Assembly (NCBI GenBank): GCA_023055425.1
Contig: JALGPY010000005.1
Coordinates: 86,283,495-86,347,494, forward strand
Origin: Linanthus parryae
Taxonomy: Eukaryota > Streptophyta > Magnoliopsida > Ericales > Polemoniaceae
Length of the DNA stretch: 64,000 nucleotides
Direction of reading: 5' to 3'
A program made the translations under genes and the position numbers. Of the stretch, positions 12,369-22,780 are shown in pieces; position 1 is the first letter of the stretch; every line of letters begins with the position of its first letter. The notes below the pieces were generated by a model. The model did not search any database and was not told the DNA's origin. It saw only the letters and a program-made list of their open reading frames with translations.

Positions 12369-14030
12369 TTGCAGGTTGTCACCAATGTCAAAGAACAGAA
12401 GTGGTTTATGGACAGTGTTTGCTCAAGACACATGAGTGGAAAGAGATCTCTATTCTCAGAACTGAAAGAGCAATCAGAAGGTTCAATTACGCTTGGTTAC
12501 AAAGGAAAAGGCAACATTCTTGGTATTGGTAAAGTTGGTACAGATTATGAAATTCAATTTCTGATGTATATCTAGTTGATGGCTTGAAATTTAACTTGCT
12601 TAGTGTATCTCAGCTTTCTGATAATGGTAATAAGGTTATCTTTGATAAAGAGAAGTGTGTGGTGGAGAATGAGAAATCAGGCAATTGCATTCTCACAGCC
12701 TCTAGATCAAACAATGTTTATACTTTTGAGACTAACAAAGTTGCAGGTAAAATCTTGAAGTGCCTCAAGGCCTTGCAAGAGGATTCAAAGATTTGGCACA
12801 GAAAGCTTGGTCACATCAGCTTGCATACCTTGAACAAATTGATCTCCAAAGATCTGGTAAGAGGATTACCATCTATTAAGTTCAAAGATGATGAAGTATG
12901 CAAAGCTTGTGCTCATGGTAAGCATAGAAGCTCATTCAAGCCAAAGAACTTTGTAAGTACTACTAGACCTATTGAATTACTTCAGATGGATCTCTGTGGT
13001 CCTATGAGGACTCCAATTCCAAAAGGTAAAAAAGTATATGCTAGTTATTTTTTGACTATTTTAGATTTACTTGGGTTATGTTTCTGAAAGAAAAATCTGA
13101 AGCCCACTCTGAATTTTCAAAGCTTTGCAGAGAACTTCAAACCTTGAAAAACTTACCTATTGCTTCAATCAGAAGTGATCATGGTAGAGAATTTGATCAG
13201 TTAGAATTTGATTTATTCTGCTTTAAGCATGGTATCTCACACAACATCTCTGCTCCTAGAAATCCTCAACAGAATGGAGTTGTTGAAAAAAAGAACAAGA
13301 CTCTTGAAGATATGTCAAGAACAATGCTTTTAGAAAACAAGCTGCAAGAACACTATTGGGCAGAAGCTCTGAATACAGCAAACTATGTTTTGAACAGGTG
13401 TTTGATCAGACATATTCTGAAGAAGAACCCCTATTAACTATTCAAAGGGATAAAGCCAAACATTTCATACTTCAAGCCCTTTGGATGCACATGTTTTTTC
13501 CACAACAATGGAAAGCACAACTTGGGTAAATTTGATGCAAGAAGTGATGAAGGTATCTTTCTTTCTTACTCTATGACTAGAAAAGCTTATAGAGTTTATA
13601 ATAAAAGAACCAAACTGGTTAGAGAAAGTATTCATGTTATCTTTGATGAAAGCTTTGATGGTTCTTTGAGTGAAAGTTTTGCAGACCTGAATCTGAACAA
13701 GCATGAATCAGAAGAAGAAGCTGAAAACTCACTTGGTTTCAAGAAAGGTTCAGAAGGAAACAAAAGCCATTTTCAATACCTTGAAAATAGGTCTCCAGGC
13801 CTCAAAAATAGAGATCAAATACTTGATAAGGATGATCAGAAAGACATGAGTGATCAGGCTACTACTTCAAGACCAGAGAAGCAATATGGAGAACCTGAAC
13901 CGTGGTCTCCAAGAAAGAGATTCAAATATCTTTCATCTCATCCAGCTGACAAAATCATCTCTGATCTAACCACTGGTACACAAACAAGATCACAATTGAC
14001 GAATCTTTGTGCTTTTAATGCTTTTATTTC
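12369..14030 (+). pseudogene. Degenerate protease and integrase of the SIRE-like element
   Basis: The protease (about 12385-12575) has the copia W-x-x-D-S box followed by CSRHMSG, but the catalytic D-S-G reads D-S-V. A stop at about 12573 separates it from the GAG-pre-integrase zinc region (12584 onward), which shows WHRKLGHIS and CKACAHGK. The integrase core keeps its first Asp (QMDLCGPM), second Asp (IRSDHGREF) and the Glu region (NPQQNGVVEKKNKTLED). A frame change near 13078 and a stop at 13435 disrupt it. The segment from 13522 is the variable integrase C-terminus. All parts are on the + strand in pol order. Confidence 0.85.
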
Positions 14031-15571
14031 TCTTGGAGAACCTAAAACTGTGAAGGAAGCATTACAAGAAGCAGACTGGATTATAGCTATGCGAAGTGAA
14101 CTCAATGAGTGTGAAATAAATAAGGTGTGAAAACTAGTTCCCCCACCAACAAACCAGTCTTTCATTGGTACCAGATGGTGTTCAGAAACAAATTGGATGA
14201 AAGTGGCAAAGTGATCAGGAACAAAGCAAGGTTAGTTGCTCAAGGTTACAACCAAGAAGAAGGTATTGATTATGAGGAAACTTTTGCTCCTGTTTCCAGG
14301 TTAGAAGCAATTAGAATTTTACTTACCTTTGCATCCTACAAGAACATCAAATTTTTCAGATGGATGGGAAATGTGAATTTTTGAATGGATACTTGCAAGA
14401 AGAAGTTTATGTTGCACAACCTCCTGGTTTTGAAAATGAAAAGTTTCCAGATCATGTTTACAAACTTGACAAAGCTCTTTATGGTTTGAAACAAGCTCCA
14501 AGAGCTTGGTATGAAAGATTGTCAAAGATTTTACTTGAAAATGATTTCAAAAGAGGATTAGTAGACAATACCCTTTTCATAAAGACTCATGAGAAATATT
14601 TACTTGTAGTTCAGATTTATGTTGATGATATCTTATTTGGATCTACTAATGATCTATTGTGCAAAGAATTCTCAAGACTTATGAGAAGGGAATTTGAAAT
14701 GAGCATGATGGGAGAGCTGAACTACTTCCTTGGACTTCAAATACATCAGATGAATAAGGGCATCTTTCTACATCAAAGCAAGTACAGTAGGGACATGTTA
14801 AAAAAGTACAGTATGTCTCTATCCAAAGAAATAAAGACTCATAGGAGTTCAACAATTTCCTTAGATACGGATGAATTTGGTAAGAGTGTCAATGTGAAAG
14901 AGTATAGAGGTATGATTGGATCATTACTATACCTTACTGCGAGTAGACCAGATATCATGTTCAGTGTATGTATCTGTGAAAGATTTCAAGCTGATCCAAA
15001 GGAATCACACTTAACAGCTATGAAAAGAATCTTCAGATATCTAAATGGTACCAAAGACTTAGGGCTTTGGTATCCAAGACATTCTAACATTTCTTTGTGT
15101 GGATATCCAGATGCTGAATTTGCAGGATACAAAGTTGATAGAAAAAGCACTTCAAGAAGTCGTCAATTCATTGGATCCTCCTTGATCAGTTGGCACTCCA
15201 AGAAACAAAACTCAGTTGCTTTATCAACCGCTGAAGCTGAATACATAGTTGTTGGAGCATGTTGCTCACAAGTATTATGGATTGCTCAACAGTTGGGAGA
15301 TATTGGATTTGATTTCAGGAGTACACCTATCAAATGTGACAACACTAGTGCAATATCAATTACAAAGAATCCAGTCAAGCACTCAAGAACCAAGCATATT
15401 GATGTCAGACACCATTTCATCAGAGATCATGCTGAGAAAGGTGATATTTTTCTTGAATTTTTTTCTACTAACATGCAACTTGCAGATATATTCACTAAAA
15501 CATTTCCAGATGAACGATTTTCAGCTCTAAGAATGGCATTGGGTATGCTAAATAATGATTCATTGGTTTAG
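14031..15571 (+). pseudogene. Reverse transcriptase and RNase H of the SIRE-like element
   Basis: The RT starts around EPKTVKEALQEADW (14040). A stop follows at 14128, then the palm segment with [23 protein letters not shown] and a frameshift near 14360. The frame 14360-15571 is open for 403 codons and contains ALYGLKQAPRAWYERL, the catalytic YVDD box, and YLTASRPDIMFSV. The RNase H domain follows, with GYPDAEFAGYKVDRKSTS and STAEAEYI. The stop at 15569 ends pol. The catalytic YVDD is intact although the upstream part is broken. Confidence 0.9.
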
Positions 15572-15605
15572 AGCGAGTACAAGGTAAGGAAGTAAGTTTT
15601 TATGT

Positions 15606-15730
15606 GTTTTCAAAGGTTTGAACTAATTTTCAAAGCCTTGAAAATCTATTCAAAGCTTTGATTTTATTTTCTTCAGTAAAACAGTGTTTCGAGACTTTGA
15701 AAGCCTTTTCAAAGCCTTGAAAATAAGTCT
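15606..15730 (+). repeat. Cluster of TTTCAAAGCCTTGAAA-type palindromes after pol
   Basis: Several copies of TTTCAAAG and CTTTGAAA half-sites form near-perfect palindromes between pol and the extra ORF. The same motif clusters at both ends of each LTR (9262-9385, 10320-10432, 17042-17155, 18091-18200). The rest of 15572-16029 is A/T-rich and shows no other structure. Confidence 0.7.
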
Positions 15731-16029
15731 GTTAAACTGATCGATCAATGATTCTTAGATCATTTAGTATTGGGTGCTATCTTTGTAGATATGTACTCAA
15801 TATTTACCCTACCCTTTTTCAAAATCTTTTTTCATCCAAGTATAGTATTAAAATATTTGTTTCCAACGGCTTAAAAGATTTGAATCTTCTCTGATCATTA
15901 CAAATCTTTTTGAGATAAGAGAGAAAATGCAGTTTCCTTTTTAAAATCAGACTCTTTTAGTATTTATCCTCTTCTCTTCTCCTTCTCTGCGTATCAATCC
16001 TACTTCTCTCTATTCTTCTTCAAACCCTA

Positions 16030-16650
16030 ATGGGCACAAGAAGTGCCTCTGAAAGAATCAAGATGGCTGGTGGTTCGAAGACTAGTGCAGAAACGAAAAG
16101 AAAGACTCCTGCAGAAGAGATTCAGGACATCAGTGAAGACTCAGAATCAAAGGCCTCTACTTATGAAGAACTGGAGTCTTCTCCTCCAAAGAATATGGTA
16201 AAGAACGATCAGTTTCCAGTGTCAGGAAAAAAGAAAAAGGCTATGGAGACTACACAAGAGAAGTAGAGAATCCATATTAGAAGCCCTAACAAGAACAAGA
16301 AAAGGGCAGACACAGGGGTCAAGGGAAAAGGCAAGGAGATCTACATTCCAGACTCGGATTCAGATACTACTTTAGGTTCATATGGAGTGTATTCTTTATC
16401 CAAAAAGAGAAGACATGAGTAAGACCTTCCAGAAGCTGAGTCAGTGTCAAAAACTTGGAGGAAAGATCATCACAAAATTTCCTCTACACTAAAGAAAAAG
16501 GTGTATGTGAAAAAGAAACTCAAACATGGAAGAAAAGCTTTGGAAGGACTCACCTTCTTGTTCAACAGTGTTATCAAAAAAATCAGTTCCATAATCGAGG
16601 AAATTGATGTGGTTCAACAAGCAGCACATGCTAATGATGAAGAAAGTTAA
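16030..16650 (+). pseudogene. Extra 3' ORF of the SIRE-like element, interrupted by two in-frame stops
   Basis: An ATG at 16030 opens a frame that runs to TAA at 16648, broken only by TAG at 16264 and TAA at 16420 in the same frame. This gives about 204 sense codons in total. The product is Lys/Glu/Ser-rich, with a basic middle (SKKRRHE, VKKKLKHGRK) and a heptad-like C-terminus (FLFNSVIKKISSIIEEIDVV). SIRE elements are known for an env-like ORF here. This one shows no signal peptide or membrane segment, so an envelope role is not supported. It could be a nuclear or nucleic-acid-binding accessory protein. Its position between pol and the 3' LTR matches the lineage. Confidence 0.6.
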
Positions 16651-17019
16651 AAGGAAAAAGGAGAACATGATGGAGATGAAGACCCAATCCCATAAACTCT
16701 TGCCTATTCTTTCTTGCCCACTTTTTTTTTAGTTTATTTTTAAAAAATTCCAAAGAATCTAATCCAACATTTTCTCATTCTTTTTTATGAAAGTCAAAAA
16801 GGGGGAGAAATCTTAGGTTGTTTTTATGTTTTTAGTGACATGTCTTTTGGTCAGTAGGAATTATCTGAGACTTATGTGTTTTTCTGCTTAAGTTTGTTAT
16901 TGAATAAGTTGGATCTTTTTGGAACTTATGTGTTATTACTTGTTGTACTGCGTGCTAATAAGTATTTTTTTTTTTTGTAGAAACTAAGAATCAAACAGAT
17001 TGTGGTTTTGTCTTTCATC

Positions 17020-17030
17020 AAGGGGGAGAT
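17020..17030 (+). promoter_or_regulatory. Polypurine tract of the SIRE-like element
   Basis: AAGGGGGAGAT abuts the 3' LTR start and is the expected plus-strand primer. A similar AAAAAGGGGGAGAAAT tract occurs upstream at about 16796-16811. Confidence 0.85.
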
Positions 17031-18321
17031 TGTAAGTTCACAGGTTTCACAGGCTTGAAATACAGAGCTATTTCAAGGCCTTGAATCACAGGTTTCACAG
17101 GCTTGAAATAGCAGAGCTATTTTCAAGGACTTGAAACAGCATTCAGAGCCTTGAAACTATCTGACCTGTATGCATACTCTAAGGGGGAGTTTTTCTGAGT
17201 TCTTCTGATCTTACTCTAACTCTCTCATCCCTTTAATTGATATTTTATTACTTGATGATGAAATACAAAAGCTTTTGATTTACATAGACTTCATCTTATT
17301 AACTTGTTTGACTTATTTTTGCAGGGAAAACTTAATTCCTATTTTGCAGGATTCGTTTTCTAATATGGGTTTTGCAAGAAAGGAAACATTGACAGAATGT
17401 GATTCTGTGATCAATCAGACACTCATGACAGCTTCTCAAATCGTTTAAAGACAAGATCAGCAAATTATCCTTGGAGATTCTGATCAACCATCCGTTGGGA
17501 AATCTGTTGGAGAAGTCTAAAGATTGTTGCCTAATAAACAGGAAGTTTGTTATTGAAAATCAGGAAGATTTGCTGACCAATTGAGCAGTATAAATGGAGC
17601 TCAATTTGAAGCATTTGATACAACCCTCAACGGGCAAAAAGAGAGACACGTTTCAGGATTGACAAGTATCAAAGAAGCACATCATTCTCACAATCCATCT
17701 TACAAAAAATCACTGCATTTTTATTGCAATTCCACTTCCAGTGTTCTTCTATTATAAGCTCAATTTGTTATCACTCTTATACTACTTCTAGCTCTCATTC
17801 TCACGGATTGTTCAATGTGAACAATAGAGAATTCTTAGTTAATCAGTTAGCTAGAGCAGGTACTAGATAGGTTAGTGAGAACCACAAGCTGTAACTGAGT
17901 AAGGCATATCTATGTGCTTGAGATCTAGGGCTTAGCTTTTGATTAATAAGAATTGTGTTGAAAATCCTGCAGGGAGAAGATCCCTGAGGTAGAGACGTAG
18001 GTCCAAGTGGACTGAACTCTATAAATCCGGTGTCTCTTGCATTTATCATTTCATTCTCATACTTGTTTTACACAGCATCCAAACTAGTCTGTTTTCAAGG
18101 GTTTGAAACTCTTTTCGAGGCCTTGAAAAAGACTTGTCTGTTTTCACTTAAACTGTTTTTCACTTCAAAGGCTTGAAACTGTTTTCAAGGCCTCGAACTT
18201 TGATTGCTCTTCACAGAAAACTCTTATCTTTGCAAGTTCTACAAAAAGTTGGCATACTCTATTCAACCCCCCCCCCTTTAGAGTTTATATACTGCACTTC
18301 TACCTGCTTACTCCCCTTTGA
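17031..18321 (+). mobile_element. 3' LTR of the SIRE-like copia element (1291 bp)
   Basis: It starts TGTAAGTTCACAG and ends CCCCTTTGA, a one-base change from the CA end of the 5' copy. The TATA box is at 17589-17595. It is followed by the target duplication GGCAT at 18322-18326. Confidence 0.9.
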
Positions 18322-18326
18322 GGCAT

Positions 18327-19680
18327 GATAAAGAAGATTTCAAGTGCCTTAGCTCCTGAGCTTGATCATCCGTACACGAAGAAGGACGTAGAAGAAGCTC
18401 TTTATAACATGGCTCCGTGGAAATCTCTGGGGATCGATGGTTTTTCGGCCGGTTTTTTGTCAAAATCAATGGGCTTTCGTCGGAGATGAGGTTAGTAATA
18501 CTTGCCTTGATATATTGCATGGGAATATGAGAATTTATGGTTTCAATAAAATTGTTTTTGTTTGATTCCAAAAATTAAACAAGTTCGGAAGCCAGCGATC
18601 TTAGACCAAGTAGTCTTTTTTCTACAATTTATAAATTTGTTACTAAGATGTTGACCAATTGTCTTAAGACAGTTTTGACTGGAATAATCTTGGAGATTCC
18701 AAATTTAAACAAGTTCAGAATCCTAGCGATCTTAGACCAATTAGTCTTTGTTCTACAATCTATAAACTTGTTACTAAGATGTTGGCCAATCGTCTTATTA
18801 TAATTTTGAATGAACTAATCTCGGAGTACCAGAGTGCTTTTGTCCCAGGAAGGTTAATTACAGATAATATTCTTATGGCGCATGAGTTGCTTTACACTAT
18901 GAGAACGCGGAAAAAAGGAAAAGAATGTTTTATGGCAGTAAAGCTTAATATGGCAAAGGAATATGACCTGATAGAGTGGAAGTTCCTTCGAGAAGTCATG
19001 TGCAAAATGGGCTTTAGCACTAACTGGGTTCAGATTGTAATAGGTTGCATCAGTACAACGACTTTCTCAGTTTCATTAGGGGGACAAGTTCAAGGCTCAA
19101 TCACGTCGGGTAGAGGCTTACGAGAGGGCTGCTCGCTCTCGCCTTACCCCTTTCTTCTATGTGGTGAAACGTTGTCTCAAAAGTTGACCTTGGCAGTGGA
19201 GAAAAAAAAATACTATCACGTCTTTCTTCCTCTCAAGGAGGTGTAGTGATATCACACTTGTTTTTCTTCGGATGATAGTATTATTTTCACGAAAGCTAGA
19301 ACTACTGATGTTAATGTTTTATATGATATTTTACAGTGCTATGAAAATGCCTCTGGGCAAAAAGTTAACTTCACAAAATCTTCGACTGTGTTCTCTAGCA
19401 AAGTCTCGGACCAGCACAAAGCTTCGATCAGCCAATTTTTGGGGATGCAGTAGGAGAACGCACATGAAAAGTATTTGGGCCTTCCAACCGCAGTGGGTAA
19501 GAACAAAAATGTCAGCTATTCTAACCTCCCTGAAAAAGTGGCAAACAAACTGAAGAATTGGAAACAATTGGGACTGTCTACGGTCGGTCGCGAGGTTCTA
19601 ATAAAGGCGGTTGTGCAAGCTATTCAGGTCTACACTATGAATTGATTTTTCCTCTCGAAACAAATGTGTACGAACATTGA
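18327..19680 (+). pseudogene. LINE ORF2 relic continued: reverse transcriptase
   Basis: The LINE frame resumes after the copia insertion with KISSALAPELDHPYTKKDVEEAL and a W-K-S-x-G-x-D-G-F motif. Further on it has QSAFVPGRLITDNILMAHELL (18836-18898), KLNMAKEYDLIEWKFL, a degenerate LREGCSLSPYPF box and FFSDDS in place of the catalytic F-A-D-D (about 19263-19280). The segment 18565-18826 is a 131-bp tandem duplication that shifts the frame. Several stops and frameshifts follow. The first Asp of the active site appears as Asn (KLNMAKEYD), so the domain is dead. Confidence 0.85.
18565..18826 (+). repeat. 131-bp tandem duplication within the LINE RT
   Basis: Two adjacent units start ATTCCAAA at 18565 and 18696 and share ACAAGTTC, AGCGATCTTAGACCAA, AAGATGTTG and CAATCGTCTT-type blocks. 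They differ at well over a dozen positions. The period is not a multiple of three, so one unit must be out of frame. Confidence 0.85.
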
Positions 19681-21180
19681 ATCCATGGAGAGTAGATTTT
19701 GGGGGGGGAGATGAAATCAACGGGGAGGGCACTAGATCTCTTGGAAAAATATGAATTAACCGGTGAATCAAGGAGGTTTGGGGTTTAAAGATCTCCACAA
19801 TTATAATAAAGCTTTTCAAGGCAAACAATTATGGAGAATAATGCAGTCGGATTCCCAGATGAGCAAATTTTTCAAAGCCAATTATTTTGCTACACAAATA
19901 GTTTCAGTACCGAGCCAAAACCCACTGATAGTTATGCCTGGAAGAGTACTCTGGGTAGCAAAACAATTTTGAAGAGGGGTGTATATTGTCAAGTGGGTGA
20001 TGGGAAGTCTATTAAGATTGGAACGGACCAGTGGCTGCCAAGACCTTACTCTTTCAAACCCGTAGGTCTTGTCAGAGGGGATAAGAATAGATTAGTATCG
20101 GAGTTCATCACTGAGGAGAGAACTTGGGATGTGGAGAAGTTAGTGCAGGCCCTTATTCCACTGGATGTAGAGAAAACCAAAAGAACTCCAATTCCAACTG
20201 TTCCAAGGCCAGATAGACTTGTCTGGCACCATTCAGAAGATGGCTTATACACCACAAGGTCAGGATATGTTGAAGCTCAAAATCTTTTTAAAGAGTTGGA
20301 AGATCCAGTGAGGGAAGGATCAAGCAGTTCAGACAATTGGCGTAAAGCTTTCTAGCGAGTTAAACTTCTGAAGAGATATATGTTCATAGCTAGGAGTTCA
20401 AGCTTGTATGTCGTGGCAACGGGAAATAATATCAGACGAATTGGTATCCCAACTGCAGGCCAATGTCAAATGTTTCATCAAGAATCAGAGGACCCATAAC
20501 ACATTTTCATGATATGTGGAGCTTATAGAGGAGCTATGGGCAGGTCTGATGGGAAGCGACTTCCTCGACACAAGAAAACAGTGGTTCACGGACTTGGTCC
20601 AAAGCAGAGTACATACAATGAATAAGGAGGAGGTACAACGTTTCTACCTTACTATTTGGGCTCTGTGGAGAGAAAGGAATCAGAGAGTTTTTCAAGGCAA
20701 GCACTACAATGTCACAGACTTGAAGTTTCAAGTCCAGAGATGCCTAGCTGAGGTAAACGCGATGATGGAGAAGGTGAATCTTCAAAAACCTCCAAAGGAA
20801 CAGGCGAAATGGTCACCCCTCCTGAAAATTTGCTAAAATTGATTGTTGATGGGGCTTGGGAGGAAGATGGACGCTCAGGAGATAGTTACAAAACTGAAAA
20901 TGGGGAAGAAAAGGCCACCAGACATCTCAGAACTGGGAATCCTTATCGAAGAAGCGAGCGACCTTATCTGTTCTTTCGAGGAGGTAAAGATCCGATACAT
21001 TGGGCGCACTGGGAACACAGTAGCTCACCACTTAGCTAGGCATGGACTATCACTACCAAATTTTTACATCTGTCTCCACAAAGAGCCCGATTGGACTGTT
21101 CCGTTTCTTTTAATGATGTAATGGGTTTATCCAACCCCACTTCAGATCATTAATTCAAAGAAATTGTCTTTTTCTAAAAA
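19681..21180 (+). pseudogene. LINE ORF2 C-terminus (zinc-binding RT region, RNase H-like relic) and 3' end
   Basis: Frames at 19763-20355 resemble the post-RT region of plant LINEs, with GGLGFKDLHNYNKAFQGKQLWR and KIGTDQWLPRP. The 20516-20836 frame has the LTIWALWRERNQRVFQGK linker. An RNase H-like start LIVDGAW (20836) is followed by a deleted core and the conserved end IRYIGRTGNTVAHHLARHGL (20985-21045). The frame stops at 21119. The 3' tail ends with CTTTTTCTAAAAAAAG near 21180, a probable degenerate poly(A) end. A target-site duplication was not found because the LINE 5' end is outside the window. Confidence 0.75.
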
Positions 21181-22170
21181 AAGTGTTATTTGAGGTAAAA
21201 ACTAATGACTACATAATGCTAGACCGAATCAAAAATTATGAATTTAAGAGTATCAAACGAATGTTTTGAAATAAAAGATAATAATAAATATTGGGTGGAG
21301 AAATATGTAAAGGACCAGTTTGAGAATGCTTCCCTAGCAGCACAACTGCTTTCCTACAGTAGAAGTAGTTTGAGTGCGTTTGGTAAACATAAAATTTCTG
21401 TTTTTGGAACTGCTTCTGCTGTGGCACAACGGTTTTTAAGAAGCATAGGGGGGATATGCTTTTTTCCAGAAGGTGCTTTTTATTAATTTATCTACAACCG
21501 ATCCTTACCATTTTTTAAAATATCAATAGTTATCTTTATGGAAATGATACGTGTCATATATTTTTATCATTTTACCCTCTCACACCAAGTTCACAGTTGA
21601 TTTTACGAAACACAAAATTACAATATCAATGTTTCACAAGAAATTTTACATTACCACACAACATTTTATCTAGAATTCACAGCAGATTTTCCACTGGGTG
21701 TTTTCACTCAGCAGCTTCTAGCACCTTCACGTCATTCCCAAACTAGCCCTATCTAGTTCAAGAAAACATAACATTATTAAAACATAGCTAATAATCAGAA
21801 GAAAAGTAGTAGACTCATCTAAAATATGCTATGTAATTTTCTTCAAACATAATATTTATGGGTAGTGCTCATACAACTCAGGCAATTCAGGCTAGCCCAT
21901 CATTTAATATTTATGTCCAAGCCCGACCCTAATACTAAAATTTTGTGCCCAAATCACGATTTATTTCGGGCTAGGCTCGCGTTGGTGGGGTTCATCTTGT
22001 CCAAATTGCACCCCGAGTTTCAGCTTTGCTCATCCAATTTAGTGTCTTTTGTTCTACTCCTATAGATGCTCCTTCTGTTGGACCTCTGTTTTCAGTGGTT
22101 TGTAGCAAAATTTGGTCCAAAACTGATTATGCTTCTTTTGTTGGAGATGCTCTAAAATTAAGATAGAAAA
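21181..22170. other. Intergenic, AT-rich, with MITE-like relics
   Basis: No gene is recognisable. The stretch contains a hAT-like relic at 21368-21752. A short inverted pair at about 22062-22156 (GATGCTCCTTCTGTTGGA against a GGAGATGCTCTA end) may be a tiny Tourist-like element. The frames at 21238-21486 and 21865-22065 have no family resemblance. Confidence 0.5.
21368..21752. mobile_element. Possible non-autonomous hAT-like element
   Basis: The left side reads GAGTGCGTTTGGTAAACA and the right side, in reverse complement, AGGGCTAGTTTGGGAATG. Subterminal sequence rich in GAAGC/CAGC blocks surrounds both. These resemble ends of plant hAT MITEs, but the inverted match is imperfect and no 8-bp duplication was found. 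Confidence 0.3.
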
Positions 22171-22599
22171 GGTAAAAGACACTTTCACCCCATCTAGTTT
22201 AATTGAAGGACATTTTACCCCTTTGAAGTTTGGAAATTGGCACTTTCACCCCTTAAGTTTACCGAACTTCAAGAAACTTACACCCTTCACTATGCACAAT
22301 TAGTCTAGAGTTGGCATATGTTACTAAAAATAGTCTTTAGGATAAATTTGCCCCCATTTTTACAAAAAAATAGGGGGTTATCCAATAATATACTTCATAA
22401 CCTTTTTTTTAGAATCCTCCATAATTGGGGGGTGAACTTTTTTTTTAGAATCCTCCATGATTATCTGCACAATCACAATCAGAGGACGTAAGTTATTTAA
22501 AGTTTTGGCAAAGTGAAGGGATGAAAGTGTCATTCTCCAAACAGGAAGGAGTGAAAATGTCCTTATATTAAATTAGAGGGAGCGAAAATGTCTTTTATC
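22171..22599. mobile_element. Inverted-repeat MITE (429 bp), probably Mutator-like
   Basis: The first about 110 bp are repeated inverted at the end with roughly three quarters of positions matching. Left GGTAAAAGACACTTTCACCC pairs with right-end reverse complement GATAAAAGACATTTTCGCTC. Each arm consists of about three degenerate 32-bp sub-repeats with GACACTTTCACCCC or a variant. Long inverted arms and a GGTAAAAGAC start recall the Mutator-like element at 27480, so a MULE-derived MITE is likely. No clear 9-bp target duplication is visible. It lies about 180 bp upstream of the gene at 22781 and may contribute to its upstream region. Confidence 0.7.
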
Positions 22600-22752
22600 A
22601 AAAAGGTAAATCAGTCGGATCTACCCGTACGTGCGATACCAAAATTTTTGCAAGTAAATCACACACCCCACCACTACCACCACCATCGTACTCACCAGTC
22701 TTTTCCCAATCTGAACAAAGAGAGAGCGAGAGCCAGAGAGAGAGGGGTATCT

Positions 22753-22767
22753 ATGCAGATTGGGTGA
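22753..22767 (+). promoter_or_regulatory. Short upstream ORF (4 codons) before the 22781 gene
   Basis: ATG CAG ATT GGG TGA lies in the GA-rich probable leader, 14 bases upstream of the gene's first ATG and out of frame with it. Such minimal uORFs can reduce initiation at the main start. Whether it is transcribed is not known from the sequence. Confidence 0.4.
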
Positions 22768-22780
22768 GAGTGATACAAAA

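Larger units (their letters stand above)
9251..18321 (+). mobile_element. SIRE/Maximus-like Ty1/copia retrotransposon, complete structure
   Basis: A 9.07 kb element is bounded by 5' LTR (9251-10557) and 3' LTR (17031-18321). It is flanked by the direct repeat GGCAT at 9246-9250 and 18322-18326. Removing the element joins the LINE frame exactly. Domain order is gag, protease, integrase, reverse transcriptase, RNase H, which defines copia. Long LTRs, a tRNA-Met primer site, an AAGGGGGAGA polypurine tract and an additional ORF after pol point to the SIRE (Maximus) lineage. Many frameshifts and stops show that it is old and inactive. Confidence 0.9.
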
